Below, piece by piece: positions 1 through 8,807 of a stretch of 64,000 nt of DNA (position 1 is its first letter; each line of letters begins with the position of its first letter). The DNA lies in assembly GCF_000023825.1 (NCBI RefSeq), contig NC_013061.1, positions 3,844,001 through 3,908,000 of the forward strand, given 5' to 3'. The notes beneath the pieces are model-generated. The model was not told the DNA's origin. It saw nothing but the letters and a program-made list of their open reading frames with translations, and made no database searches. The position numbers and the translations under genes are program-made. This DNA comes from Pedobacter heparinus DSM 2366 (GTDB lineage: Bacteria; Bacteroidota; Bacteroidia; Sphingobacteriales; Sphingobacteriaceae).

Positions 1-579
1 AAAATAACTCAGGCTAAACAACTGGCTTAGGGCATCAAAACCAATATAGGCTATAAAACACAAAAATGCAGCTACAGCAAAAGCGATCACCTGATTTTTG
101 GTAATGGAAGAAGCAAAAATACCAATCCCTGTAAATGCAGCCCCCAGCAGCAATAAACCAATGTACGAACCAATGACTGCCCCGGCATCGATGTTTCCTT
201 TGGGCAAGGCCAATTGCGATACTGTAAAATAATAGATTAGTGTAGGAATAAGGGCAAACAACAGCAATATCAGGCAGGCAAAATACTTGGCAAGCACAAT
301 TTGCCAGTCGGTTACGGGCCTGGTAGCCAGCAAAACATAAGTACCTTCCCTTCTTTCTTCGGCAAAGGAGCGCATGGTAACCGCAGGAATTAAGAACATA
401 AATAAGAAAGGTGCCAGGCTAAAAAAACCGGTCAGCTCTGCATAGCCATATTCCAGTACAGAGGTATCAGGAAAGAACCAAAGCAGTAAACCCGAGACCA
501 GCAAAAAAATACCAATCGTAATATAAGCCATCAGCGAATTCAGCAAGCTGAACAATTCCCGTTTAAAAACTGCGTACAT
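1..579 (-). CDS. gldF: GldF-like ABC transporter permease, 3' end outside the window
   Basis: This is the N-terminal 193 codons of an integral membrane ABC permease; the rest lies left of base 1. Read from the ATG at 577-579, the protein begins MYAVFKRELFSLLNS, then shows several hydrophobic segments and a loop with RSFAEERREGTYVLLATRP. That loop is typical of ABC-2 type permeases of the GldF family. In gliding Bacteroidetes GldF works with GldG and the ATPase GldA, whose likely homologue lies at 7996-8703 on the same strand. The downstream partner gene would be to the left. The family call rests on the membrane pattern and the loop motif; a generic ABC-2 permease is the alternative. Confidence 0.72.
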   Translation of the reverse strand, partial: MYAVFKRELFSLLNSLMAYITIGIFLLVSGLLLWFFPDTSVLEYGYAELTGFFSLAPFLFMFLIPAVTMRSFAEERREGTYVLLATRPVTDWQIVLAKYFACLILLLFALIPTLIYYFTVSQLALPKGNIDAGAVIGSYIGLLLLGAAFTGIGIFASSITKNQVIAFAVAAFLCFIAYIGFDALSQLFSLSYF

Positions 580-590
580 GCACCTGTTCC

Positions 591-1109
591 TTAAAAATTA
601 TAACCTGCCCTTAAACCAGGAAAAGACAAAGTGCCGGTACTTCTGGACCAGCTTTCGTAACGCAGCCCAATATCTATAGTCCCTGTCCCGGATACCGGGA
701 ATTCTGCGCCCAGACCTGGAGCGTAGGTAAAGGAGGTTCCCGAACCATAGCCATTGGCCGTAGAAATGGATATCCCCAATTCGCCGGCAACATAAACATG
801 CGGTATGATGAAATACCTTGCACCAGCTTTTATAGGTACAAAACCCTGTTTATATTTAATATTGGAGAAAACAGCCGGCCCCTGGAACCTGATGTAGCCA
901 ACATTACCGGTAATGATCAGGTTTTTGGCAACCGGTTTCTGATAAAGCAGTGAAACACCAATTCCATAGTCGGCGATGTCTTTAAAATTCCCTACCGGAA
1001 AGGCTGCTTCCAGGCCAAGTCCAATTTTTGATTCGTTGCCATTTGTTTGTGCCAGGCTGTAATTCCATGTAAAAAAGCATGCAATAGCTATTGATAATAT
1101 TTTCTTCAC
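591..1109 (-). CDS. small outer-membrane beta-barrel protein, paralogue of the gene at 7328-7843
   Basis: The 172-residue product has a signal peptide (about residues 1-20, ending LAQ) followed by short amphipathic strands rich in Gly and aromatics, and it ends in the aromatic residue typical of outer-membrane barrels (GYNF). It closely resembles the 171-residue protein at 7328-7843; both share motifs such as AFPVGNF/AFPMGDF, the VKAGARYF region and RYE.W near the end. The start is GTG, because an in-frame stop lies three codons upstream and no ATG is available. Function is unknown; it may be a porin-like or structural barrel. It follows no clear operon partner, although the permease starts only 11 bases downstream of its stop. 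Confidence 0.72.
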   Translation of the reverse strand: MKKILSIAIACFFTWNYSLAQTNGNESKIGLGLEAAFPVGNFKDIADYGIGVSLLYQKPVAKNLIITGNVGYIRFQGPAVFSNIKYKQGFVPIKAGARYFIIPHVYVAGELGISISTANGYGSGTSFTYAPGLGAEFPVSGTGTIDIGLRYESWSRSTGTLSFPGLRAGYNF

Positions 1110-1298
1110 ACGTGATTATTTTGAATGATGCAATATTATAAAATATAGCTAGCATAACAAAAATTAGGATATTAGTTTCTTCAAGTCCATATCAAGATAA
1201 AGCAAGAGAGGACATCATGAGTGTAAGGGAAAATGACAAGAATTAACTATTTCAGCGATTAGAATGGATAAATACCTTTGCCCAATAGCTTTTAAATT

Positions 1299-1805
1299 AT
1301 GAAACGCCGTTGCATCTTTCTATTATGGGTTCTGATCACTTTCTGTTTTATGAACTGCAAAAAAGAAAGTGATCCCGATTATTTTTACAACAATCTTCCC
1401 GGGAAGTGGGCTTATTATAAAATTGGTGACATTGACGGCCCCCTGGAATTTTACCCGCACGCAGCCGGCTGCAGTAAAGATTGGATTGAATTTACCTGGC
1501 CATTTTGGGTACAGGAATATATATTTGACCAGGCTTGCAACAGACTGTATGAGAATAAACTGGGTAAAGGTGTTGCCGGCCAATGGCAGATTACCGAAGG
1601 AGACATGCTTACCAGACAGTATGGGGACGGTGGTTTAGGCAGGGGGCCAGGTATTCACTACGGCAATGCGTATACTGATAAAAATGGCAATCTACGTTTT
1701 GCTGATCCCGATTATTATCAGATCATAGAACTGAATAAAAACATGTTGAAGCTGCACCGTATGGGTGAGGGAAAAATACAGGTGATTATTTTTCAGAAGA
1801 TGTAA
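1299..1805 (+). CDS. putative lipoprotein of unknown function
   Basis: The 168-residue protein starts with a lipoprotein signal (hydrophobic stretch then FMNC, Cys20), so it is expected to be lipid-anchored. After the Cys come KKESD, a charged run like those of many Bacteroidetes surface lipoproteins. The mature part has many aromatic residues and several Gly-Lys-Trp type turns reminiscent of small lipocalin-like lipoproteins (compare the gene at 6837), but I do not recognise a named family. The reading frame has a convincing start and signal, so it is preferred over the overlapping shorter frames on both strands. Confidence 0.65.
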   Translation: MKRRCIFLLWVLITFCFMNCKKESDPDYFYNNLPGKWAYYKIGDIDGPLEFYPHAAGCSKDWIEFTWPFWVQEYIFDQACNRLYENKLGKGVAGQWQITEGDMLTRQYGDGGLGRGPGIHYGNAYTDKNGNLRFADPDYYQIIELNKNMLKLHRMGEGKIQVIIFQKM

Positions 1806-1924
1806 CCGGAGTTGAAATGAATAATATTAAAAAAGCTTATATGAATAAAGATTTTTTTGATTAACATTGATATATATACTTCGATAGTTAAACCGGCAAA
1901 AACCAACCTATTCTCTCCTGACCA

Positions 1925-2749
1925 ATGACACAAAAATTCATAACGATTGCCAATTGTAAACTAGCCTATCTTGAAAAAAACAGCACTGCTCAAAACACCA
2001 TCTTTTTTATCCATGGAAACTCGGTTTCTTCCCGTTCCTGGAAGGCACAGTTGAGCAGTGAAAGGTTACAGGGATACAGGTTAATTGCTATAGATTTACC
2101 TGCACATGGTGATTCTGGAGCTTCAGCTGATCCGGGTGCAGATTACAGCATACCAGGTTTGGGGGCAATTGTGGCTGCTGCCATTAAAGTCTTAGCTGCA
2201 GATCGTCCTTACATTTTGGTTGCTTTATCGCTGGGAACGAATATAATGGCTGAATCTCTGGCCTTCGGTCTCCATCCTGCGGGAATTGTACTTGCAGGAA
2301 GCTGCCTTATCGGAGAAAAATATACGCTCGACAGTTTTGTTTATCCTGATACAAATGTTGCAGTAGTTTTTACAGAACAAGCTCCGCAAAACGAAGTCAG
2401 GTTATATGCTTCACAGGTGATGAGCAACAGTGATGCATCGGTAGTGGAAGAATTTGTGACAGATTATTATCAGGTAAAGTTGCCCTTCAGATCATCATTG
2501 AGCGGCAGTATCCAGGAACAAAAATACAACGATCAGATTGCATTGATCCATGCAGTTGACAAACCTGCATTGGTCATTTTTGGAAAAGACGAACAGGTTA
2601 TAAATCCCGATTATTTAGATGATGCACCATTTAAACTATGGCAGAACACCGTTTTTAAGATTCCCGGAGCCAGCCACCTGGTACAGTCCGATCGCCCGGA
2701 AGAATTCAATAAATTACTGGCTGATTATGCAGCCGAGACTTTCATTTAA
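1925..2749 (+). CDS. alpha/beta-fold hydrolase
   Basis: The 274-residue protein has the order of motifs of an alpha/beta hydrolase: an HGNS oxyanion-hole segment at residues 30-33, DLPAHGDS at about 57-64, a nucleophile elbow ALSLG with Ser102, a likely acid Asp222 in FGKDEQ, and His251 in GASHLVQ. No signal peptide is visible, so it is probably cytoplasmic. The substrate cannot be read from the sequence; esterase, lactonase or a C-C hydrolase are all possible. It stands alone, convergent with the LuxR-type gene that follows. Confidence 0.85.
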   Translation: MTQKFITIANCKLAYLEKNSTAQNTIFFIHGNSVSSRSWKAQLSSERLQGYRLIAIDLPAHGDSGASADPGADYSIPGLGAIVAAAIKVLAADRPYILVALSLGTNIMAESLAFGLHPAGIVLAGSCLIGEKYTLDSFVYPDTNVAVVFTEQAPQNEVRLYASQVMSNSDASVVEEFVTDYYQVKLPFRSSLSGSIQEQKYNDQIALIHAVDKPALVIFGKDEQVINPDYLDDAPFKLWQNTVFKIPGASHLVQSDRPEEFNKLLADYAAETFI

Positions 2750-2771
2750 TTTTTCGGGCAACCGGAAGATT
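2748..2771. terminator. possible bidirectional terminator
   Basis: An inverted repeat (arms 2748-2757 and 2762-2771) with a CGG/CCG core, flanked by T- and A-rich sequence, sits exactly between two convergent stop codons. Two pairs are G-T wobbles, so the stem is only moderately stable. Confidence 0.35.
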
Positions 2772-3563
2772 TTATATCAATCCATTTTTGATGCAGAAGC
2801 TAACCAGGGCAACGGCATTAGGGGTATTTGTTTTATCCTGCATGCTCCTTCGGTGATTGATTACCGTATGTTCACTGATAAACAACTTGTCTGCAATCAG
2901 TTTACTGCTCAGTCCTTCAGCCATCCACAATAAAACTTCTTTTTCACGCTTAGACAATAGTTTATCCTCTTCATTTAAATGATAAACTTTTTTATAGATG
3001 GTTTGATGGGCAGCAGTACCATTGATGTTAATTTCATCTACAGTCTGAACAATGGGCAATTCATTACCAAAATTATTGATGTTGATCAGCATGCCCATAC
3101 TGAACATTGGATTTCCTGATTTATCAGATAAAAAGCAACTTCGCTGCAAGAGTTTTTCAGATGCTCCATTCCTGTTTTCTACACACCAGTTATAAGAAAA
3201 TACATAATTTTTATGATTTTCTGGTGGTATATTTTGCAGGATATTTAATCTGTCAGGAAAAATTTCTTTATTGAAAAGCTGTAGATGATCCCGCTGATAG
3301 ATCTCGAGGGTATGGCTGACCCCTTCTTTTAAAAAACACTCCGATTTATATCCTGCGAAGTTTTCCGACATATTAATGTACAACCCTGTTCTGTAATCCA
3401 ACAGGTAAACAAAAGGCACGCTATGGCGGAAAAAAGATTGTGCAAATCCATTGGCATTTATAAAATCATCAAAACCAGTAAGCTGAAATTCTTCCGAATC
3501 ATAAACATTGCTTTTGACAGATTCCAGATAGCTTAGCCAGGTTTGCTTGTTTTTTCCTTTCAT
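2772..3563 (-). CDS. LuxR-type transcriptional regulator with PAS-like sensor half (copy 1)
   Basis: The 263-residue protein has a C-terminal LuxR helix-turn-helix (about residues 200-260): LSKREKEVLLWMAEGLSS followed by SEHTVINHR, a recognition-helix pattern. The N-terminal 180 residues look like a PAS-type sensor with the phrase FVYLLDYRTGLYINMSENFAGY. I chose the ATG at 3563 over a TTG six bases upstream, because it makes this protein exactly as long as its paralogue at 4649-5440 and matches its start. The two are similar along their whole length. The ligand and targets are unknown; regulators of this shape are common in Pedobacter-like genomes. Confidence 0.82.
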   Translation of the reverse strand: MKGKNKQTWLSYLESVKSNVYDSEEFQLTGFDDFINANGFAQSFFRHSVPFVYLLDYRTGLYINMSENFAGYKSECFLKEGVSHTLEIYQRDHLQLFNKEIFPDRLNILQNIPPENHKNYVFSYNWCVENRNGASEKLLQRSCFLSDKSGNPMFSMGMLININNFGNELPIVQTVDEININGTAAHQTIYKKVYHLNEEDKLLSKREKEVLLWMAEGLSSKLIADKLFISEHTVINHRRSMQDKTNTPNAVALVSFCIKNGLI

Positions 3564-3572
3564 TGTCAAAGT

Positions 3573-4529
3573 TTATTTATACTCAAATGTCCAGTCGTAA
3601 GCCTTATTTATAGTTTGGACTACCGGGGTATTACTACCAGGAGCAGTGACATAGCTTTTATAAATGTTTTCTTCTTTAATTGCTACAGGGTAATCATCAT
3701 TTGCATAGGTGATGCTAAACTTTCGTGTACTGGTCAGGTCGGGAGCACCAAGATCACTGGTGAATGTAGTGATGCCGATGTTTAAAGGATGATTTTTATC
3801 AGTGGAAAAGGACAGCAGTCCGGAAATGGCAATAAACTGGTTGTAAAAAGGATTTTTCCTGGTGTCGTACTGGTTATATGCAATCTCTTCAACTGCCCGC
3901 CCCGCTTCAGTATAAGTACTTCGCTTGGCTATATTCCCTGCAGCATTATACTGGAAGCGATATATGTTCATTATCCGATAGGTTTCTTTGTTCAGGTTAT
4001 CATAGCCCGAAACAATAAAAGATTGTTGTTCCAGCAGCTGCTTCTGCTCATTATAACGGAAAGAATCATAAGCACCTGGCCTGAAAATAAGACTGCCATC
4101 TGGCGGTCCCTGCCGGCGTGTAAAACTTGTGGCTTTACTGAGCAGGCCTTGCGTGTCATAGGTATATTCAACATACTGGGTCAATTCCAAAACGAGTGTG
4201 CTGAGGTTAAAACGGTACAAATTACGCTTACTGAGCAAACCTGCCCCGTTATATTCATAACTGTCGTACTGTCCATTGCTTTGCGCAACAACACCAGCTG
4301 GCAATTCAATTAAATTGCTGGTAACTTTTATCAGCCTGCTGCTGGCATCATACAAAAAAATAAATTCGCTCTTTCCGGGCACCGATGGTGTAGCACCAAG
4401 CTCTTTCTGGGTTATTCTGTTAACCAGACGTTCATTTACCGGGGTTTCATCTTCCGGAGAAGTTGACTTTTTACAGCCCGACAGGGCGATTAGACCACAT
4501 AAAAAAGCGTATCCAAATGACCTCATCAT
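3573..4529 (-). CDS. RHS/YD-repeat-like lipoprotein
   Basis: The 318-residue protein begins with a lipoprotein signal (LIALSGC, Cys19) and then carries imperfect repeats with YEYNGAGLLSKR, YTYDTQGLLSKA and FQYNAAGNIAKRS. These are the tyrosine-rich YD/RHS-like strand pairs found in Bacteroidetes surface lipoproteins. It would be anchored at the outer membrane or periplasm. It sits between two paralogous LuxR-type regulators on the same strand and could be their target or an unrelated passenger. A second ATG follows immediately, so the start may be 4526. No enzymatic motif is visible. Confidence 0.72.
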   Translation of the reverse strand: MMRSFGYAFLCGLIALSGCKKSTSPEDETPVNERLVNRITQKELGATPSVPGKSEFIFLYDASSRLIKVTSNLIELPAGVVAQSNGQYDSYEYNGAGLLSKRNLYRFNLSTLVLELTQYVEYTYDTQGLLSKATSFTRRQGPPDGSLIFRPGAYDSFRYNEQKQLLEQQSFIVSGYDNLNKETYRIMNIYRFQYNAAGNIAKRSTYTEAGRAVEEIAYNQYDTRKNPFYNQFIAISGLLSFSTDKNHPLNIGITTFTSDLGAPDLTSTRKFSITYANDDYPVAIKEENIYKSYVTAPGSNTPVVQTINKAYDWTFEYK

Positions 4530-4648
4530 ATTTTAATTAATTTTATATCCTGTTATTCCTGATAATAAAATTACCAGTAAAACAGTATACAGCATATAGT
4601 AATTTCTTGTCATTTTTCTATTCCTTTCCGGATAGGTTTAACTCGTAT

Positions 4649-5440
4649 TTATATGATCGATTTTTTTAGCGCAAAGCTTATCAAAGCAGTGGCATTGGGC
4701 GTATTGGTCTTATCCTGCATATTGCGGCGGTGACTGATGATGGTATGCTCACTAACAAACATTTTTTCTGCTATCATTTTACTGCTCAAGCCTTCAGCCA
4801 TCCACAGCAATACTTCTTTTTCACGTTTAGAAAAAAACCTGTCTTCCTCATTTATAAAATATGCCTTTTTATAAATGGTTTCGCAGCTGCTTAACCCCTC
4901 GGGATCAATTTTATCAATGGTTTGGAAAACAGTGTTTTTATCATTGTAATGGGTTATATTGATCAGTATTCCCATGCTATATATGAGGTTGCCCACCTCA
5001 TCAGATAAAAAGGAATTGCGTTGCAAATAATGTTCGTCTTCACCTTTCCTGTTTTTAACTGCGGTATTATATGAAAACACATAATCTTTATGCGTTGATG
5101 TGGGGATGCTTTTCAAAAACTCCAGTCTGTCCGGAAATATTTCCTGGTTGAACAGCCTCAAATGGTCACGTTGGTGTATTTGTAAGGTATGATTGATGCC
5201 TTCATTTAAAAAACATCCGGATTCATACCCTGCAAAGTTTTCAGACATGTTGACATATAAACCAGTTCTGTAATTTAACAAATAAACAAAGGGTATGCTG
5301 TGCTGAAAAAATGAATGCGCAAAACTATTGGCCTTTATAAAGTTATCAAAATCAGCCAAATTTAATTGTTCGGATTCGCAGAGCTTACCATGCATGATGT
5401 CCAGATAATCAAGCCAGGTTGGCCTGTTTTTAATTCTCAT
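4649..5440 (-). CDS. LuxR-type transcriptional regulator with PAS-like sensor half (copy 2)
   Basis: This 263-residue paralogue of the gene at 2772-3563 has the same layout: a PAS-like N-terminal half with FVYLLNYRTGLYVNMSENFAGY and a C-terminal LuxR helix-turn-helix (FSKREKEVLLWMAEG, then SEHTIISHRR). Conservation is strongest in the sensor core and the DNA-binding domain; the linker at about residues 165-195 differs most. The pair probably arose by tandem duplication with the lipoprotein gene caught between. The start ATG is clear, and 270 bases of A+T-rich non-coding DNA lie upstream. Confidence 0.82.
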   Translation of the reverse strand: MRIKNRPTWLDYLDIMHGKLCESEQLNLADFDNFIKANSFAHSFFQHSIPFVYLLNYRTGLYVNMSENFAGYESGCFLNEGINHTLQIHQRDHLRLFNQEIFPDRLEFLKSIPTSTHKDYVFSYNTAVKNRKGEDEHYLQRNSFLSDEVGNLIYSMGILINITHYNDKNTVFQTIDKIDPEGLSSCETIYKKAYFINEEDRFFSKREKEVLLWMAEGLSSKMIAEKMFVSEHTIISHRRNMQDKTNTPNATALISFALKKSII

Positions 5441-5638
5441 AGCGTGTTAATTCGATGTATAGCAGAATGTTAGGGAGACACTAACGAATATACACAGCTT
5501 AAATTAATAATACAACATAAAAAACAGCATTACCAAATAAAAAAAGTATAATTCATCAAAAATATTTAGCAATAGATTTTTAAGCACCCCACTAATATTG
5601 ACATTTATGAAACAAACATAAAATGGCAAGAAATAGCT

Positions 5639-5670
5639 ATTGATCACCGATTAACCAAATTATAGTTTTG
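5639..5670 (+). promoter_or_regulatory. candidate Bacteroidetes-type promoter
   Basis: A TAGTTTTG element at 5663-5670 fits the TAnnTTTG -7 consensus, with a weak ATTG at 5639-5642 about 20 bases upstream in place of the -33 TTTG. It would start transcription roughly 35 bases before the lipoprotein gene at 5711. Confidence 0.42.
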
Positions 5671-5710
5671 CTAGCAATTCACACATAATTTACTACTTAA
5701 AATAAAATCG

Positions 5711-5983
5711 ATGAAAAAAAAGTTAAACTATTTATCAGTATTTTTTTTAGCATGTCTGCTATCCAGCTGCGCTACCATATTTGGGGGCAAGGTAACCAGC
5801 GCACAGCGCACTAAACCAAAAGAAGGAGAACCGGCACGTAAGGTCAGACCTGTTGCCGTTATTGCAGATGCACTAATCTTTTGGCCTGGCCTTATTGTAG
5901 ATTTTGCTACCGGGGCAATTTATAAACCAGCACCTAAATCAGAATCAGAACCTAAAGTTGAAGCGGCTTCAGTTAAAAAATAA
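5711..5983 (+). CDS. small lipoprotein
   Basis: The 90-residue product has a lipoprotein signal ending LLSSC (Cys20), then a basic linker, a short hydrophobic segment around residues 50-65 (VAVIADALIFWPGLIVDFATGAIY) and a charged tail. The pattern resembles small Bacteroidetes lipoproteins with one extra hydrophobic hairpin. It is followed after 32 bases by a beta-barrel-like gene and then by another lipoprotein, all on the + strand and probably co-transcribed up to the terminator at 7274. Function unknown. Confidence 0.68.
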   Translation: MKKKLNYLSVFFLACLLSSCATIFGGKVTSAQRTKPKEGEPARKVRPVAVIADALIFWPGLIVDFATGAIYKPAPKSESEPKVEAASVKK

Positions 5984-6015
5984 TCTGGCATTTGCATAAA
6001 TAATTACTCAAAACC

Positions 6016-6819
6016 ATGTTTACTCACACTAAAAAAACACCATTCATTATTGGTTTAGGCCTAACCCTATTGTGCCTGTACCCTGTTATTACAAATGCCC
6101 AGTCAAGTCCTACTGAACCAGCCCCTGTATCCTACAGAAAAAACCTGGTTAAACTGAACTTTGGCGGGTTGGCACTTAAAAGTTATAATTTCAGCTTTGA
6201 ACGACTCTTATCCAAAAAAATCAGCTTTGTCGCGGGTTACAATACCATGTCTGAAAACAAACTTTCAGATTTACCACTCATCAAAAAAGCTTCAGAAAAA
6301 TTGCTGGATGAAGAAGATGACATTAAAAATGATTTTGACAAAATTACAGCTGCCAACAAGGCATATACGGCAGAATTTCGTTTTTATACAGGGAGCCATC
6401 CTGGTGCGAGGGGTTTTTACGTTGCCTTATACGGCAGGTACAACGATACAAAGATCAATTATGCTTATGATTATGAAACCAATTCCAAAACTTATCATTT
6501 ACCTGTAAAATCAAAAATTACGGGCTTTGGCGGAGGTTTGCTGCTGGGTACACAGTTTATTATTGCCAAACGTGTGGCACTTGACTTCTATTTTGGTGGT
6601 CATTATGGGAAGTCGAAAGGAAATGCTGATGCATTGGCTGATTTAAGTACCATGACCCCAGAGGAGAAGGCAGACCTTAAAAATGAACTGGAATCAAAAG
6701 TTGAAATAAGCGGCAAGCAATATTTAACAGCAACAGTTACCAATGATGGCGTAAATGCTAAGGCCGTTGGGCCATTGATTGGTTTGAGAGGTGGATTAAG
6801 TCTGGGAATAGCATTTTAA
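6016..6819 (+). CDS. outer-membrane beta-barrel-like protein (DUF3575-like)
   Basis: The 267-residue protein has a signal peptide (cleavage near TNAQ, about residue 29) and then strands such as NLVKLNFGGLALKSYNFSFERLLSKK that are typical of DUF3575-like or OmpA-N-like barrels. A charged, probably helical stretch at about 80-110 interrupts the strands and could be an extracellular or periplasmic loop. The C-terminus ends in Phe as barrels do. It is the middle gene of a three-gene + strand group. Function is unknown. Confidence 0.68.
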   Translation: MFTHTKKTPFIIGLGLTLLCLYPVITNAQSSPTEPAPVSYRKNLVKLNFGGLALKSYNFSFERLLSKKISFVAGYNTMSENKLSDLPLIKKASEKLLDEEDDIKNDFDKITAANKAYTAEFRFYTGSHPGARGFYVALYGRYNDTKINYAYDYETNSKTYHLPVKSKITGFGGGLLLGTQFIIAKRVALDFYFGGHYGKSKGNADALADLSTMTPEEKADLKNELESKVEISGKQYLTATVTNDGVNAKAVGPLIGLRGGLSLGIAF

Positions 6820-6836
6820 CAATTAAACATATATAT

Positions 6837-7253
6837 ATGAGAAGCGCTTTAACAATACTGATTGCATTAATTACAATCAGCACAATCAGTTCCTGCAAGA
6901 AAGATGAAAAAGCCAATAGTCTTATTGTCGGGAAATGGTTTTTTGAAAAAATAGACTACGTTGAATTTGAGAATGGACAAAAGACCACCTCTACTGAAAC
7001 AGGAGGTGCTGGTGATTTTTTCCAGTTTGACGCAGATGGAAAGTTTTCGGGAAGTACCTGGTCAAATAAGATTGAAGTAAGTACCTGGGAGCTCATCAAC
7101 AATAAAATGCTCAAAGTAAAACCGAGCAGTGAGATTGACTGGCCTGAAGCCGGCATGGAGATAAAGACCCTAACCAACAGCAGCCTGGTTTTGTATGAAA
7201 AGACAATAGAGGGCAATAATTATTATGAAACTACGGTTTACTTAAAGAAATAG
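6837..7253 (+). CDS. lipocalin-like lipoprotein
   Basis: The 138-residue protein has a lipoprotein signal ending ISSC (Cys20) followed by KKDEK, then VGKWFFEKIDY, the GxW start of a lipocalin-like fold common in small Bacteroidetes lipoproteins. Later strands (DFFQFDADGKFSGSTW, STWELINNKMLKV) continue that pattern. It is the last gene of the + strand group and ends 20 bases before a strong terminator. The ligand is unknown. Confidence 0.7.
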   Translation: MRSALTILIALITISTISSCKKDEKANSLIVGKWFFEKIDYVEFENGQKTTSTETGGAGDFFQFDADGKFSGSTWSNKIEVSTWELINNKMLKVKPSSEIDWPEAGMEIKTLTNSSLVLYEKTIEGNNYYETTVYLKK

Positions 7254-7273
7254 GGGAATAAGGTAGGGGAAGT

Positions 7274-7309
7274 AAAAAGCCCTTCCTGAATGATCGGGAA
7301 GGGCTTTTT
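7274..7309. terminator. strong bidirectional terminator
   Basis: A perfect 13-bp inverted repeat (arms 7274-7286 and 7297-7309) with a G+C core (GCCCTTCC) flanked by A-run and T-run lies between two convergent genes. It fits rho-independent termination in both directions. Confidence 0.9.
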
Positions 7310-7327
7310 ATAGCATTCTGTTCTTAA

Positions 7328-7843
7328 TTACAGACCAATGTTGTAAGCTAATCTTAAACCAATGAAGCCACTGGTTGTTGAGTTAGCTGACCAGCCTTCG
7401 TAACGTGCGCCCAGTTCAATAGAACCTTTGTCAGCTACAGGGAAGTCAACACCAATACCTGGTGTATAAACAAAAGCTGTTGAGCTACCGCTTTTGGTAC
7501 CAAATGCAGCACCTAATTCAGCAGCACCAAAGAAGTTATCACCAAAATAATACCTTGCACCAGCTTTAACCGGAATAGCGCCATAATTTACTTTTCCAAT
7601 GATAGGCAGATCTTTAGACTGGAAATTAGTAAAACCTGCACTACCAGTTACCAATAGATTCGCAGCAACAGGGTGCTGATATTGCAATGAACCTCCATAA
7701 CCAAAATTGTATGAATCACCAAAATCACCCATTGGGAAAGCGAATTCAGCACCTACACTTAATTTAGGGGCTTTAGTTTGTGCATTTACACTAGAAAATG
7801 CAAATAAACCTGCAACTGCTGTTAGTAGTAATAATTTTTTCAT
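7328..7843 (-). CDS. small outer-membrane beta-barrel protein, paralogue of 591-1109
   Basis: The 171-residue product has a signal peptide ending VNAQ (about residue 22) and a barrel-like series of short strands (AEFAFPMGDFGDSYNFGYGG, VKAGARYYFG, IELGARYEGWS). It aligns along its length with the protein at 591-1109, which supports both reading frames. The start is a good ATG. It shares the terminator at 7274 with the convergent lipoprotein gene. Role unknown; a small porin-like outer-membrane barrel is the best guess. Confidence 0.75.
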   Translation of the reverse strand: MKKLLLLTAVAGLFAFSSVNAQTKAPKLSVGAEFAFPMGDFGDSYNFGYGGSLQYQHPVAANLLVTGSAGFTNFQSKDLPIIGKVNYGAIPVKAGARYYFGDNFFGAAELGAAFGTKSGSSTAFVYTPGIGVDFPVADKGSIELGARYEGWSANSTTSGFIGLRLAYNIGL

Positions 7844-7995
7844 TTTTTTACTATTTAATTTTTAATTTGATTTATCCGTTTGACGCAAAAAGACTGCCAA
7901 GAGTTACATAAACTTATAAACATTTTAACACTTTTGTGTCAAAAAAGCTGTTTAAATAGCAAAAACCAACAAAATCAGGCAGTTGACCTTTTTCC

Positions 7996-8703
7996 TCAGG
8001 AAGTCAGTTTTTTAAATATTTCTTCAAGGGAGGTGGTATTGTGCTTATTTTTTAATTCTACTATTGAAGCATTGGCCACAATAGTACCTTTATGGATAAT
8101 GATCACATCGTCGCAAACAGCCTCTACTTCCTGCATAATGTGCGTAGAAAGGATCACTGTTTTATCTTTACCCAGGTTCCTGATCAGCTCACGGATATCG
8201 CTGAGCTGATTCGGATCCAGTCCGGAAGTGGGTTCGTCAAGGATCAGCACCTCGGGATCGTGAATGATGGCTTGTGCCAGGCCCACCCTTTGTTTGTACC
8301 CTTTGGACAACATGGCAATCTTTTTATGCTGCTCAGCAGTAAGGCCTACCCGTCGAACCGTCTCTTCTACTTTTAGTGCTGCATTTTTTAGCTGATAGGT
8401 ATGGGCTACAAACAAAAGAAACTCCTTTACATACATGTCCATATATAAAGGCGTGTTTTCAGGTAAATACCCCATAATCCGTCTCAGTTCAATACTTTGG
8501 GTCTGTGTATCATAGCCACATAAGCTGGCCGTTCCGGAACTGGGTGCTGTATAACCGGTAAGCATGCGCATTGTAGTGGATTTACCTGCACCATTAGGGC
8601 CTAAAAAGCCAAGTATTCTGCCGGGTCTGGCTTCAAAGCTGATTCCGTTAACCGCCTTTTGTTTACCGAAATATTTGACCAATGCGCTTACCTTAATACT
8701 CAA
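7996..8703 (-). CDS. gldA: GldA-like ABC transporter ATP-binding protein
   Basis: The 235-residue ATPase has a Walker A motif GPNGAGKST (about residues 35-43), a Q-loop region, the ABC signature variant LSKGYKQRV, Walker B VLILDEPTSGLD and the switch His in LSTHIMQEVE. The overall text matches GldA, the ATPase that pairs with GldF and GldG and is needed for gliding in some Bacteroidetes. The start is TTG: an in-frame stop lies three codons upstream and there is no earlier ATG. The GldF-like permease at 1-579 is on the same strand about 7.4 kb away. Another ABC-2 type exporter ATPase is the alternative. Confidence 0.8.
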   Translation of the reverse strand: MSIKVSALVKYFGKQKAVNGISFEARPGRILGFLGPNGAGKSTTMRMLTGYTAPSSGTASLCGYDTQTQSIELRRIMGYLPENTPLYMDMYVKEFLLFVAHTYQLKNAALKVEETVRRVGLTAEQHKKIAMLSKGYKQRVGLAQAIIHDPEVLILDEPTSGLDPNQLSDIRELIRNLGKDKTVILSTHIMQEVEAVCDDVIIIHKGTIVANASIVELKNKHNTTSLEEIFKKLTS

Positions 8704-8792
8704 TTTCTTCTATTTTTAGATGTAATAAAAAGATCAGGTTCAAAAGTAGGAAAAACAAGGTCTTATTCCTGGAAACCATTAAATATTTTATC

Positions 8793-8800
8793 TAAGTTTG
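8793..8800 (+). promoter_or_regulatory. possible -7 element before glyS
   Basis: TAAGTTTG fits TAnnTTTG, but it ends only seven bases before the glyS ATG. If real, the transcript would be nearly leaderless; no clear -33 element is seen. Confidence 0.3.
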
Positions 8801-8807
8801 CATCATT

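Noticed and set aside
2621..2933. Overlapping frame at the end of the alpha/beta hydrolase gene
   Set aside because: It spans two real genes and the terminator between them, so it cannot be a separate gene.
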